DNA of 64,000 nt, taken from Solea solea. Taxonomy: Eukaryota; Chordata; Actinopteri; Pleuronectiformes; Soleidae. The notes under the pieces were generated by a model that saw nothing but the letters and a program-made list of their open reading frames with translations, was not told where the DNA came from and searched no databases. The stretch spans positions 452,501 through 516,500 of the forward strand of contig NC_081142.1 in assembly GCF_958295425.1 (NCBI RefSeq), written 5' to 3'. Position 1 is the stretch's first letter. Each line of letters starts with the position of its first letter. Below are positions 1 through 11,863 of the stretch, one piece after another. Position numbers and translations under genes: made by a program.

Positions 1-44
1 GCGTTAGCTTTAGTCAGCCTTGTTCTCTGACTGGTTTAGAATAA

Positions 45-160
45 GTCGGCCACTCCCTGCACCAAACTCCATAGAGAAACACAGGAGTTGTTGATCCACC
101 GCTGCCTCCTTCACTAAGTACAAATGTGTTATTTTGAGACTTCAGTGTTTGAAATCCTAA
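45..160 (+). repeat. Dispersed single arm of the foldback family
   Basis: CACTCCCTGCACCAAACTCC, then a TGATCCACCGCTGCCTCCTT block and AAATGTGTTATTTTG, in the same order as the other copies. Only one arm is present. Confidence 0.7.
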
Positions 161-904
161 AATATTGTCTAATATCAAGATTAAGCAGTTAATATATGTT
201 TGACATCATTTGACTTTAGGTGACCTCCTTGTGTTTTTGTGGCAGTACCTTATACAACCACACTTGAAAGGTCAAAGGTCAGGTCTCCCTGCATCTGAAA
301 TCTATTTTTAAACCTTTCCATATTCTCTAATGTGTTCTTCATCCAATCCACTTTATGTATATAGCACGCGTTTAAACAAACACAAGGTTTGTAAAGTGCT
401 GCACAAAAGGATAAAACAGAGCTAAAATAAATACATAAACTAATCCAATCACATGTAAACACATGCACACCGACAGTCAGCTCTGTGTACGATCACATCT
501 ACTTCACAAGTGTTTCTCAGCATCATTGTGACTCTGAAGGGTTGAGGGTTTGAACACATAACAGACGATATCGTGGCTCCATGGCTGCAGCACAGGAAGC
601 AGTTTGGTGCCATTTTGACTGAATACATTTATTCTGACCAAAAAAACCAACTGGAGAACTACAATGAGTCACTGAGACGGTTTTAGTTCCTCATTTCAGA
701 AATTACAAATTTCATCTTTCATCTGTGAACAGAACAGCTGCTTTCAATCGTCCAGTATTGGTTAGATATTGAGCCAGTATTGATTACCGTGGACAAAGGA
801 GTCAATGAACTCATGAACAATAAGAGCAAATATTAATTATGTCTTCAAATTTATGCCAAGAAAAGAGACGACAGATGTTTCAAATGTTTCCTCTTTTCAG
901 TTTC

Positions 905-908
<4 letters not shown>

Positions 909-942
<34 letters not shown>
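909..942 (+). repeat. (TG)17 microsatellite
   Basis: Uninterrupted TG run. Confidence 0.97.
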
Positions 943-944
<2 letters not shown>

Positions 945-1029
945 CTCCACTTCCTCCTAACAACTGTCTGGGAAAACACCATCGTCTCTTGAATAATAGC
1001 TGATTTAAACTCATCATTCAAGTTTTTCC

Positions 1030-1199
1030 CCTCGGTTTGGATTCCGGCTTCTTCAGCCCGAGGGCCCAGATGCTGTTCTGCAGGACGCTGAACCCCCAAA
1101 TTGCTCCTGGCAGCAGCGTGTGAATGAGTGAAGAGCAACACTCAAGTGTGGTTGTCAAGACTAGAAAAGCGCTATATAAATACAGACCATTTACCAATT
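1030..1199 (+). mobile_element. SINE fragment, tail of the AGCGCTATATAAATAC type
   Basis: GTGTGAATGAGTGAAGAGCA followed by TCAAGACTAGAAAAGCGCTA and TATAAATACAGACCATTTAC, the common 3' region of a teleost repeat. The head is not recognised here. Confidence 0.65.
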
Positions 1200-2087
1200 A
1201 CCAAGCACTATAAGACTCTGGAAACCCTGGCAAGTGCAGACCACAGTCTGGACTGATCATAATTATCAATAATTATCATCCAGTATCATCTTACTTACTA
1301 GAAACACAAGGGAAGGAGATTTCATGGATTAAAAAGGTTTGGTTTTGAATGTCAAAGCTGACATAATTCATTTCATAGTTTTGTTATTGGCCTCAGATTG
1401 TCGCTGTCAGAGCTGGAACATGTTTCTGTCGATGTGGATTGGTTTCCACTGGTTTTGACTCGTGGAACCGTGTGGACTGTATAACTGCAGAACTCCTCCC
1501 AGGCACCGCCAATCAAAAGCAGCTCTCACAGTGTTCACAGGAAGAAGGCAAAAAAAAGAAGAGTTTCCATGTGCAGCCCACAAGAGCCGCAAATCATAAT
1601 GCCTGAAAAGAAGCAGCTGACGTTTGTTTCCCCCAAATGAGCCACTTCTTTTTTTTAAGCGTGGCTCCCTTGAAATTTCATCCAATCCACATCCAGCGTG
1701 ATGTTCTCAGTAAGGAGAACCATCTGCGACAGAAGAATGTGAGGCTTGGATGAACGACCCAGTTTCTCTCTCTCTCTCTCTTTCCTTGAAAGGCTTTTAT
1801 GGCAGTTTGAGTTGTGCCAAACATTCCTGGGTGCTGGATGTGCAGTGAAAGCATTTCTCTGGCCTGCAGGCATCTCCACACACCTCTGTCTGTTTCTTTT
1901 CCCCTCCCACTGAATATCTTTAAATATCTACGTGCACAGGAAAACAGACGTTGCATAACAAACCTTGGAAATCGAGCCACAGGTGAGTCGTTACCCACTA
2001 ATCCCGCCCCTCTCTCTCTGTCACCCCAAAGTAAATGTAAGCTCCCTGCTTGACTGCAGAGGCCAAGTCGGCCACGCTTTAGTGGAG

Positions 2088-2160
2088 CACCATCCATCCA
2101 GTTCCTACTGCTTTATCCTCCACGTGAGGGTCGTGGGGTTCTGCAGCCACTCACAGCTGA
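2088..2160 (+). repeat. Dispersed fish repeat fragment
   Basis: CACCATCCATCCAGTTCCTA, CTGCTTTATCCTCCACGTGA and GGGTCGTGGGGTTCTG are parts of the same repeat context as 14000-14065. A TG microsatellite follows directly. Confidence 0.55.
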
Positions 2161-2174
2161 CGTGTGTGTGTGTG

Positions 2175-2228
<54 letters not shown>

Positions 2229-2241
2229 CGTGCGTGTGTGT
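2161..2241 (+). repeat. (TG)n microsatellite with CG core
   Basis: About 80 bp of alternating purine-pyrimidine sequence, including CGCGCGCGCG at 2221-2230. Such sequence can adopt Z-DNA. Confidence 0.95.
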
Positions 2242-2299
2242 CATCATACACCCGTACTGGTGCAATAACACTGAACGACAACAGACACTGCACTGGTGC

Positions 2300-2390
2300 T
2301 TTTCTGTCGCATAATCAGCTGACTGTTGTGGGTGGAGCCGACCTTACCTACTATTTTATTCTGGTACCCCAGGGGAAGGGTTGAATATTT
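2300..2390 (+). repeat. Partial relative of the 12.6-kb MITE
   Basis: TAATCAGCTGACTGTTGTGG then GTGGAGCCGACCTTACCT and a GGTACCCCAGGGGAAGGG part, in the same order as at 12738-12812. Confidence 0.5.
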
Positions 2391-3305
2391 GGAAGTTGAA
2401 TGGTGTTTGACATGCTAGCCACAAATAGCCACATGCTAAATCTGCCTTAAGGCCCTGCTACACTGTCGCGCACAGCGTCATCAACGCACGACGCACAGGC
2501 TGCGTGTGAAGCCCAGATTTGGGAACCGCACTGAATTTCCGCCCCACCAGTAGGTGGAGTATTGAGCCCGGCTCACCAAGCAGAAAATCATCAGGTCGCC
2601 TCGGACTGGCTGACCCCCTGACCTTTCAGCTGTGAGCCGCTCGGACCAGACGTGTCCGGGGGAGCTGTAGCATCGCTCTCTTCTTCTTTGGTAGCAATGC
2701 GTCCCATTTCACACTTTCGGACTCGTATCGCCACCCGATGGTGAAGTGGGAATACTACAGGACCCTGACACGCAAGTATACCAGGGTCTTTGTATTTTGC
2801 CCCCTGGTGGAGATGGACACACTACACTCGTGCCTGTTTCCAGGGATGAGGGCAGTACAGTCCAGTGGAACGGTGGAGTTGAGATATAACTGACGCTCAA
2901 GTTGACTGAGTCTGGCAATGAACGCGAGAAAATCTCCAACCTGGCAACAGCATGAAGAGTTTCACACGACTGTGCCCATCACACTCCGGGAGGCTGATGG
3001 TGTGTTACACTGCGTTATTATGCCTCTCGCTCTCTTCTGACACCGTTCTTCATTTATGCTCAAATCAGCCACTGAAACAAAACTTCACCCAGGGGAATAA
3101 CTTTAGCTTTGAAAACACACACTTTAAATGTGTTCATAAATGTTGTGTAATTACTCCCTACAGGAAAACACACACACACACACACGCACACGCCCTGTGT
3201 GTTGCTCAGTTCTTCCAGTTGGTCTTTATGGGTCTATGTAGGTCAGTGCTGTAAGCAGACCATCTGGACTGTCACTAGCCTGGCTGAGGTATCCATTACT
3301 TGGCA

Positions 3306-3308
<3 letters not shown>

Positions 3309-3342
<34 letters not shown>
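3309..3342 (+). repeat. (TG)17 microsatellite
   Basis: Uninterrupted TG run. Confidence 0.97.
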
Positions 3343-3346
<4 letters not shown>

Positions 3347-3544
3347 TTTGTGCTCTTTGGTCAGTGATAGTTTAAGTTTGTTGAAGCATGGTCACATGAT
3401 CGCTCGCTCTGACTGAAAACATGTTTGTCATTAGTGAAACGTGGACAAACATAAGTCACTTAATGACAACCGGACGTATTTGATTGCCACTGTATCTCGT
3501 CTTCCTCACATTCCCTGACTGACAAAAGAAGTTTGTTGACCCGT

Positions 3545-3755
3545 CACTCTCCTGCACCAAAGTCCACAGAGGAAATCGACACAGGAGCTACGGTCTACTG
3601 CTGCCTCGCTTTGTACGTTTGTGTTATAGAAGTAAATTTGATCCAAGGATTTTAAACACAAAGTCACAAAATAACACATTTGAACTTAGATGGAAGCAGC
3701 AGTGGATCTGTGATGTAAAATCACTGATTTCCTCTGTGGACTTTGGTGCAGCACA
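3545..3755. mobile_element. Foldback (long-TIR) MITE-like element
   Basis: The outer 25 bases of the left arm (3553-3577) are the exact reverse complement of 3726-3750. Inner parts of the arms (to about 3628 and from about 3665) are also complementary with mismatches, leaving a short centre. Single arms recur elsewhere in the window (about 50-160, 7733-7860, 20345-20485, 57379-57500), showing it is a dispersed family. No transposase is encoded. Confidence 0.75.
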
Positions 3756-4234
3756 CATATTGTTAAACTGTCATAGACCTAAGCAGGTGTAGATTTGATT
3801 AGCTTTAGTTCAAAGGTAGTTCTCAGAGCAGGAGGTGGTCACTATATGTCACTAATTAAAACCACAAGCTGCAACAGGACTGAAAAAACCGCCTCAACCT
3901 TGGTCCTGACGCTCTGTCCAGCGTTTGGCTGCGATGGCCACAAATATGTTGGAACCTTCAATTCCTTTGTGATGTGGACTGTTTTTCTTCAGTTTCCCTG
4001 ACAACTGTCAAGATGGAGGATGTTATAAGAGGGAGAGTCACTGTGACAACAGGGTTTTAAAGATTTCCTTCTTCATTGTAGCTCAACATCAACATTCATA
4101 CATTATTCCATTATTCATACATAATTGTATTTACAGATTTATTTATCATTGGAGCACCGTTTACCATTATTCATTTCTTCTTTTGTTGTTTGGCACAGTC
4201 AGTTGTTTGTGACTTATGTACAGTATGAATGGTC

Positions 4235-4290
4235 TTAGGGAAAGTTGTAATTGAATTGATCTTTGGGACAAATAAAGTTGTCTGAGTGGT
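4235..4290 (+). repeat. Possible LINE 3'-tail fragment
   Basis: ATCTTTGGGACAAATAAAGT resembles the 3' tails of fish non-LTR elements. No reverse transcriptase remnant is visible upstream. Confidence 0.3.
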
Positions 4291-5333
4291 TAATTACATT
4301 ACATTATTGCATGTTGATTGATAAAACCAAAGTTTCTGTAATCAATGGGGAAAGTTTCCCACATCAAAAGACTCTGCAGTGCATAGCAGGTTAGATCGGC
4401 TTCAGCTTGGATCGCCATTGTTTGGAACGCACTCATTTATCTTCTTACTGTTTTGACAGTGATGCAAATTCCTGTCACGCATTCATCTTCCGACCATTAA
4501 CATATTCATTAGCCTTAAATGTCTGCAGTGGACCTTATTTTTCATGACTTGGGACAGAACAAGTGGTTGAAAGAGGGAAAGCAGTAACAATGGAAGGACT
4601 TTGGTGTCTGTTCATTATTCTTTTTTGGAATAGGAATACAGATGGAGATATGTCCCATTCACGTGGATCAGACATGACGTCTGCATACACCAGCCCTCTG
4701 ATCAGAGTTTTGAATGTTTACAACATATTTCCAATAATGCAGCAATGTCTCTCCTCTTGCTGTTTCAAATGTTACAATGATCTTCTTAAAGCCTAATCAA
4801 GCTGCCTCATTATTTCAGATTGCCTTAATGTCCTTAAGAATATCTGATTAAAAAAAATCTAGAGATCTGATACATGGTATTTTTAGAGTGTAAAAAAAAG
4901 AGAAAAAAACCACAAAACCGAACCCAAACCCGTGATATGAACCGAACCGTGGATTTGGTAACTATTCCTAAATGTATTCATGATCAAGAAAAGATTAAAA
5001 TCAATCTCATTTCCTCTAAAAGTAGTTAAAACACCATCACACTGATACTTATATACACTGTGGGTCTACTACACACACACACACACACACACACAGAGTG
5101 TTATCCTGACCTGAACCATAAACAGTTAATGCCTAACCTTAACCTAAGCACAATCCAAATCTTAGCCCTAATCTCAACCAGTTGCTCAGTTCTGTCTCAT
5201 TAGGACCAGGTTTTGGTCTCCACAAGGACTACTGGTCCTGATAAGGTCAGTGTTTCTGCCAGAAAAAGATCCCCAAAGGTAACAAATACAAGTCTTCTCT
5301 TACACACACACAGCCATGGTTGAGAACATGAGG

Positions 5334-5540
5334 AGGATGATGATGATGATGATGATGATGATGTGTGTGTTGTGGACTACACACACATTAAGGTAATTTC
5401 ACGGAGTGCTGAATCCAACTTGTAGCTGTTTGCAGTGAGATGTAAATGTGTGTGTGTGTGTGTGTGTGTGGGTCTGTGTGTGTGCGCGTGTGTGTGTGTG
5501 TCTGTGTGTGTGTGTGTGTCTGTGTGTGTGTGTGTGTGTA
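5334..5540 (+). repeat. (GAT)n and imperfect (TG)n microsatellites
   Basis: GAT/ATG triplets at about 5336-5362, then TG runs broken by TCTG and GCGC at 5449-5540. A separate (AC)n run sits at 5071-5095. Confidence 0.95.
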
Positions 5541-6493
5541 GGAGGTTGAGGGGAATTGTGGTTTGCTTTTCATCCTGTTACATGTTCTACTTTCTACAGC
5601 ACAGTGTGGGAGTGTTTGAATGAACCCAGTTTTTGAAACCCTGGACATTTAACTGCACCATCCACATCCACTCTGAGAGAGACACTGTTTTTTTGATGTG
5701 ATTGATTCACTCGTTAAAATGTGTGTAAAGCAAATGCAGAGATAGAGATTCTCTTCTGCAACATTATATGTGTAAGAAAATAGAGGCTGAGAACGTGAAA
5801 AATGTGTGGAGTAAAGACTGAAAATAGTCCAGTTTCTCTCTGGTCCACCTGCTCCTACACTACTCTCTTTGCTTTGGCAGAGACGTCTTTGTCCCACAAA
5901 TGCATCGTCCCTGGATGCAAAGACATTTTATTTGAGGAAGAACAGACCCCTGGTGTCGCAGTAAAATATGACCAACAGTGGCGTTGACCTGGTCTTAGTC
6001 TCCACCAAAGCCTGTAACATGTTATAAGAGTCCTGCAGGGACACTTTCATCATTCACATTTGTGGCCATTTGGTTGATTATCTAGGAATTTTTTGGGACC
6101 AAATTCAAAGTTTTGCCTCTGACAGATCTAACCAATCAGAGTGTTGCTCTTGAATATGTGATGTTCAAAATATTCAAATGAATGAAGGAAGTGTGCACAA
6201 CTTTTAATGTTTATTATGTAAATAACATCACTTCATCATCCCTACATGTTTAATGTGTACCTGAACACTTCATGTGCATGACATGGAAATGGTTTCTGAA
6301 GGGTTTGAGTTCATGAGTAGTGGTGCTTGCTGATCTATTGCAATTGTAATTTTAGTCCGATAATGTTTTTGGGGGTTTTTTATATCTCAGGCTTGTGTTA
6401 TGGTCAACACTATTATGACAATGTACAATAGTACAGCCTGGGATAGGATTGCGTTTGGACTGAGAACAGTACTTTTACTTGTGTCAGTGAGAC

Positions 6494-6594
6494 AGACAGG
6501 ATGACTGTCTGGTTATTATGGGACAGATAGACAGGATGACTGTCTGGTTATTATGGGACAGATAGACAGGATGACTGTCTGGTTATTATGGGAC
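6494..6594 (+). repeat. Three tandem copies of a 35-bp unit
   Basis: Copies begin at 6494, 6529 and 6564 and are nearly identical. Each holds a small hairpin, AGACAG-GATGA-CTGTCT. Confidence 0.93.
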
Positions 6595-6832
6595 TAGTCC
6601 TGAGCCAAAAACATACCGTACCAAAACAAACCAGCTAATGTTGCTGAGGTTCTCTACTGACCTTACACTGTGACTGTCAATCACGTCAACTAGTCGTAAA
6701 CATTAAGTCCCATTTAAGGGAGCGCCAGTTAACGTGATCTGTTTTCCACGTGACACGATTTTTGGGGGGTCTCATTTGACCTTAATCCTGTCCTCAATAA
6801 TGAGGTATAATAATAATGTTTACGCTAATGTT

Positions 6833-6998
6833 CTGTATTTATATAGCACTTTTCTAGTCTTGATGACCACTCAGAGCTGCTTTACACTTCATTTTTGCCA
6901 TTCACCCATTCACTCGCTGTTGGCACCATCGTCAGGAGCGATGTGAACCCACATCCTTCCAGACGACTCACTCTGCCACTGAGGTACCGTCGATGTGC
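6833..6998 (-). mobile_element. Diverged SINE of the 41.6-kb type
   Basis: TTTATATAGCACTTTTCTAG, TCTTGATGACCACTCAGAGC and the CCACTGAGGTACCGTCG head remnant (plus-strand spelling) form the usual order of this teleost repeat. Box sequences are degraded. Confidence 0.7.
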
Positions 6999-7732
6999 TC
7001 TGTGAATCTGTATGTTGGGTCATTGATCTTCCATCACAGAATACTGGTGCTAGTGCTAACATATTAAAGCAAGGAGAGCTAAAGAAAGAAAGCTAAGTAG
7101 CTTCTATTTAACATTTTGAGCTAATTTGCTCTAGCTTTACTTGCTTCCGTGTCCTTTTAAGGAGAAACACAGCAGTTAAAAACCTTGTAAAATGTATAGA
7201 AGTCGTGTCCAGACGTGTGTTTAGGTTTGAACTTTTATAGTGTGTTAGTGCCGGTAGGAGAACATAGGAGGCAAAAACAAAAGTGAGCTCCCTCAACTGT
7301 CAACGCCCACATTTATTTATGGTTATGTTTCACACAACATTAAATAAATGATACTACAGCGTTGACAATTTGTGGGACTTTACTTTTTCCCAAGACTTCC
7401 ACGACAGCAGCTTTAAGGTTTCTCCCTCTTGTTTCGTGGGGATTAAGGTTTAATATCTGCTGCTCACTGTTTCATGGTGTTCATGGTGGTTTCATGTGTT
7501 CACTCTGTAAAGTGACCAGATTCGAAGCAACACAACCAAGTGAAAATGTCTCCTTTAAAATATTACTTTTCTTGAAACTCTCTGAAAGGGTTAGCTCTGT
7601 GGTGAGTTCACTCTCACTGAAAAAATGGCACATGGAGACAGATTTTAGCCACTTCACCATCATCCATCTTAAATCTACGATATCTCAAGAATATGTGTGT
7701 TGCTGTATCGTTAGACAAGTCTGTGTAGCTTA

Positions 7733-7860
7733 GTAAAGTGCTCACTCTGCACACCAAAGTCTATAGATATATAAATCAGCAGTTTTGCATAACGGCAGAC
7801 AGTAATTGGTGATCTATAGCTGCCTCCATCAGTAAGTTCAAATGTAGGACCTGGGAGTGA
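7733..7860 (+). repeat. Dispersed single arm of the foldback family
   Basis: GTGCTCACTCTGCACACCAA, then AGCTGCCTCCATCAGTAAGT and TTCAAATGTAGG. It is collinear with the copies at 57379 and 20345. Confidence 0.7.
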
Positions 7861-8008
7861 CGTCAGTACTCTGTGTACGATTTACTGTGAAACCAAGAAG
7901 ACAGACGTGCTAATAACAGCGAAAGTAGCCGTGTTTGAACAGGTAGCAGCCATTTTGGAATCGTACATCAGGGTTGGTGAGGTTGCTCCGACTTTCTGAG
8001 TTTACCTC

Positions 8009-9137
8009 AACTCTGAAGCACCTTAAATGCATGCGTCGCTGGTTCTGAAGCACCTTAAATGCATGCGTCGCAGGTTCTGAAGCACCTTAAAAGCATGCAT
8101 CGCAGGTTCTGAAGCACCTTAAAAGCATGCGTCGCAGGTTCTGAAGCACCTCAAATGCATACGTCGCTGGTTCTGAAGCACCTCAAATGCATACGTCGCT
8201 GGTTCTGAAGCACCTCAAATGCATACGTCGCTGGTTCTGAAGCACCTCGAATGCACACGTCGCAGGTTCTGAAGAACCTTAAATGCATGCGTCGCAGGTT
8301 CTGAAGAACCTTAAATGCATACGCCGCTGGTTCTGAAGCACCTTAAATGCATACGTCGCAGGTTCTGAAGAACCTTAAATGCATACTTCGCTGGTTCTGA
8401 AGCACCTTAAATGCATGCGTCGCAGGTTCTGAAGCACCTCAAATGCATGCGTTGCAGGTTCTGAAGCACCTTAAAAGCATGCGTCGCAGGTTCTGAAGCA
8501 CCTTAAAAGCATGCGTCGCAGGTTCTGAAGCACCTTAAATGCATGCGTCGCAGGTTCTGAAGCACCTCAAATGCATGCGTCGCAGGTTCTGAAGCACCTT
8601 AAAAGCATGCGTCGCAGGTTCTGAAGCACCTTAAAAGCATGCGTCGCAGGTTCTGAAGCACCTTAAATGCATGCGTCGCAGGTTCTGAAGCACCTTAAAT
8701 GCATGCGTCGCAGGTTCTGAAGCACCTCAAATGCATGCGTCGCAGGTTCTGAAGCACCTTAAAAGCATGCGTCGCAGGTTCTGAAGCACCTTAAAAGCAT
8801 GTGTCGCAGGTTCTGAAGCACCTCAAATGCATGCGTCGCAGGTTCTGAAGCACCTCAAATGCATACTTCGCTGGTTCTGAAGCACCTCAAATGCATGCGT
8901 CGCAGGTTCTGAAGCACCTCAAATGCATGCGTCGCAGGTTCTGAAGCACCTCAAATGCATACGTCGCTGGTTCTGAAGCACCTCAAATGCATACGTCGTT
9001 GGTTCTGAAGCACCTTAAATGCATACGTCGCAGGTTCTGAAGCACCTTAAATGCATACGTCGTTGGTTCTGAAGCACCTTAAATGCATACGTCGCAGGTT
9101 CTGAAGAACCTCAAATGCATACGTCGCAGGTTCTGGT
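8009..9137 (+). repeat. 32-bp minisatellite, about 35 copies
   Basis: Unit begins GGTTCTGAAGCACCTTAAAT and ends GCATGCGTCGCA. Period is 32 nt without slips from 8041 to 9129. Variants at fixed positions (TTAAAT, TCAAAT, TTAAAA; CATGC or CATAC; CGCA or CGCT) group the units into types. From 8393 to about 8808 the types recur in a four-unit order, a 128-bp higher-order repeat. No spacers exist, so it is not a CRISPR-like array. Confidence 0.97.
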
Positions 9138-9557
9138 CAGAAACAGAGACACGTGTTGATAGCAATGATGCTCACATTCACTTTGTGATTGACTCTTGTC
9201 AGTTGCTATTCCACCAGCTGTCGTAAATGAAAAGTTCTGTTCAAACAAATGCTATGTTTTACAAACACAGAACAACACAGAACTGCCCAGAGGACAGAAA
9301 CTCACCGTACTGTACATTGTTAGGTGTGAGGCAGATTAACTTCAGATAACAGAGCAGAAAAATGCCTGTGTGGACACAAATAGTTTTCATTTTAAAACCA
9401 AAAATCTAAAGTAGTATTATTGATGTAGCCAGAGTTTTGGAGGGAAGCAGAGTAGAATGTAGCAGCTCTGGATTAAAGGCTGAGCTCAAGGCAGTTTATC
9501 TGACAGAGAAAGCCTTTCACTGGGGCCCCCTGCTACAGCAACATCTGAGGCTTTTCT

Positions 9558-9625
<68 letters not shown>

Positions 9626-9677
9626 ACACACACACACGCACACACACACACGCACACGCACACACACAGACACACAG
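9558..9677 (+). repeat. (CA)n microsatellite, 120 bp
   Basis: CA run with CGCA and CAGA interruptions. A (TG)n run at about 9829-9853 lies 150 bp away in the opposite sense, so the two could pair. Confidence 0.95.
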
Positions 9678-9889
9678 GGCTTCCTGTGTGCACTGGGACG
9701 AAAGCAGCCAACAACAGACTGGAATGCTGAACCTGAGTGTGGAGAATTGATCGGAATGTTGTGTAGGCTGTGCGTGTGTGTGCATGCGATGGGGGAGGGG
9801 CATGCAAGTTATGGCTGAAATACTAATGTGTGTGTGTGTGTGTGTGTGTGTGTCTGCTTTGTTTCCACGAGTGAACCTCATGCCTGTGT

Positions 9890-10275
9890 GTTAGTCAGTG
9901 TGTTTACATGTTAAACGTCGGATTCTATTTGAACTAAGACGATAAATAAACACGTTAGTCCGACTACAATCAAGTCTTAGTCTTAGTCGGAGTAACACAC
10001 CTGGATAGTGTGACTCACAGTCCCAGTACTCCTGAATGTAGACACTTAGTTGGACTGGACCAACATTTGAACAACACAGCAAACACAAGAGCCATGTTGG
10101 ATTTAATTTGGATCACAGCACGAGCCGTCATCGTTGTTCAACAGGAAACCGATACAATGGAGGCGGAGTCACGCATACACGTCCAATAAATCGATTTTCT
10201 CCTGCGGACTCTGCAAGTTGTCCGATCGCCTGTCTTAGTCAGACTACGGCCTTAGCGTACTGACAGTGTGATTAG
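9890..10275. mobile_element. Possible MITE remnant
   Basis: GTGTTTACATGTTAAACGTC at the left, an internal palindromic GTCTTAGTCTTAGTCGGAG region, and CTTAGTCAGACTACGGCCTT near the right look like parts of a small DNA element. Ends do not pair well, so this is tentative. Confidence 0.35.
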
Positions 10276-10740
10276 CCTAGCTTAGCCTAGCTTAGCTTAG
10301 CATAACAACTGACGACAATGGGGGGAAAAACACCAATAAACATTTCTAAAACGTTGTCGTCCACACGATGTATTGCAAATGTCACCTCATGCTTAGTGTT
10401 CAGAGCTGGTTCATCAGTGAAAGTACACAAGGATGCTGCACGTGTACTGTGTGTTACTGTGTTACTGTGTTACTGTGTTACACCACACAACTCACACTGT
10501 ATAGTATTACAGAATTTGCATGTTGCAAATTAAAAACACATGTCAACACTGAGTTAGATAGTGGTTCCGTTTGTGATTGCATTGCAATTGTAGGAATTCC
10601 TGGAGGAAAAACACAGACTCCAGGTCCCTGAAATAAAAGTCTATGGGACGCTAGAGTTAATATTCTCAATCTTCAATAGAACATGATGGTAATAGATGAT
10701 TATACACATGAGCACATATACACATGTATGCTTCAAGTGG

Positions 10741-10791
10741 AACAGATCGGTTTGGTACAGTAAGTACCTTACTGTACCAAACCGATCTGTT
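10741..10791. repeat. Perfect inverted repeat, 24-bp arms, 3-nt loop
   Basis: Arm 10741-10764, loop TAC (10765-10767), arm 10768-10791 with no mismatch. It is followed after 2 nt by a second perfect inverted repeat. Confidence 0.97.
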
Positions 10792-10793
10792 TG

Positions 10794-10848
10794 GAAGGGT
10801 TATTTTGTACTATTATACGTACCGTATAATAGTACAAAATAACCCTTC
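10794..10848. repeat. Perfect inverted repeat, 26-bp arms, 3-nt loop
   Basis: Arm 10794-10819, loop TAC (10820-10822), arm 10823-10848, all complementary. The sequence is unrelated to the hairpin beside it, yet the loop is the same. Confidence 0.97.
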
Positions 10849-11030
10849 TCTTGGAGTAGCAGAGTAAAGTCAGCTGAGGCCGGTGAAATATCTTCCAAAT
10901 ACAAACCAAATGAAGGTAACGTGCTAACAGAAGGTTTCATTCGCTCCAGTTTATGAATCTGAAACAGTAAAAACCTGTTTGAATGCTTTTTACAATAATT
11001 ACAATATGTTGCATCACAATTATTTTTGGA

Positions 11031-11070
<40 letters not shown>

Positions 11071-11135
11071 GATTTAGCGAGACAATAATAGCCATCCACG
11101 CGTTCTTCCCCTCCCCCAACCCGCCATCTCTCCTC

Positions 11136-11300
11136 TCTGTCTGTCTCTCTGTCTGTCTGTCTGTCTGTCTGTCTGACCACCTACTGTATCACTGCCGTCA
11201 CTCTCTGACCTGCATTTGGTCGCCCGACCCCCAGGCCTTATCAGAAGACGTTGCTCTCCCTCTCTCCCCCTCCCTCTCCCCCTCTCTCTCCCCCTCTCAT
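11136..11300 (+). repeat. Polypyrimidine tracts (CTGT)n and (CT/CCCT)n
   Basis: CTGT repeats at 11136-11175 and a C/T-only stretch at about 11250-11297. A TG run at 11033-11065 lies just upstream. Confidence 0.93.
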
Positions 11301-11700
11301 ATGGCTGTTAGAATAAAGGCAGCACTGTATTGTACAAAACCAATGATGATGTCAGCTTGTTATTGACTCTCCCAGGTCTGAATGACTGAGCAGAGGATGG
11401 GGGTGGGGTGGAATCTATCTATTGCAGTGAAGGTGACCAGCCAGGCACAAATGAGCTCTAGTGTGTGTTGTGTTTGTGCATGTGTGCGTGTGTGAGTGTG
11501 TGTGTGAGTGTGTGTGAGTGTGTGTGAGTGTGTGAGTGTGTGGGGGGATGGGTGGGATCCTGCAGTCCTCGTTTCCGCAGACATAATCTGTCCCAGTTGC
11601 TGCACACCTCTTACAGTTTACAATAAGCTCTCTCTCTCTCTCTCGCTCTCCTCCCATCCCATCCCCCACTCTTGTGTGGAGATGGATGAGTCCATTTGTG

Positions 11701-11863
11701 TAGAGAGGGAGGGAGAGAGAGCAAGAGAGGGAGAGAGCGAGAGAGAGAGGGAGAGAGAGAGGGAGAGTGAGAGAGGGAGGGAGAGAGAGCGAGAGAGAGG
11801 GAGAGGGAGAGAGAGAGGGAGAGAGCGAGAGAGAGAGAGGGAGGGAGGGAGAGAGAGAGAGAA
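11701..11863 (+). repeat. Polypurine GA/GGGA tract, about 160 bp
   Basis: Almost pure G/A with rare C or T interruptions. CT-rich sequence at 11627-11650 is complementary in type. The Ser/Leu-rich open frames on the minus strand are low-complexity artefacts. Confidence 0.95.

Noticed and set aside
8009..9137. CRISPR-like array
   Set aside because: Units are contiguous with no unique spacers and the genome is vertebrate.
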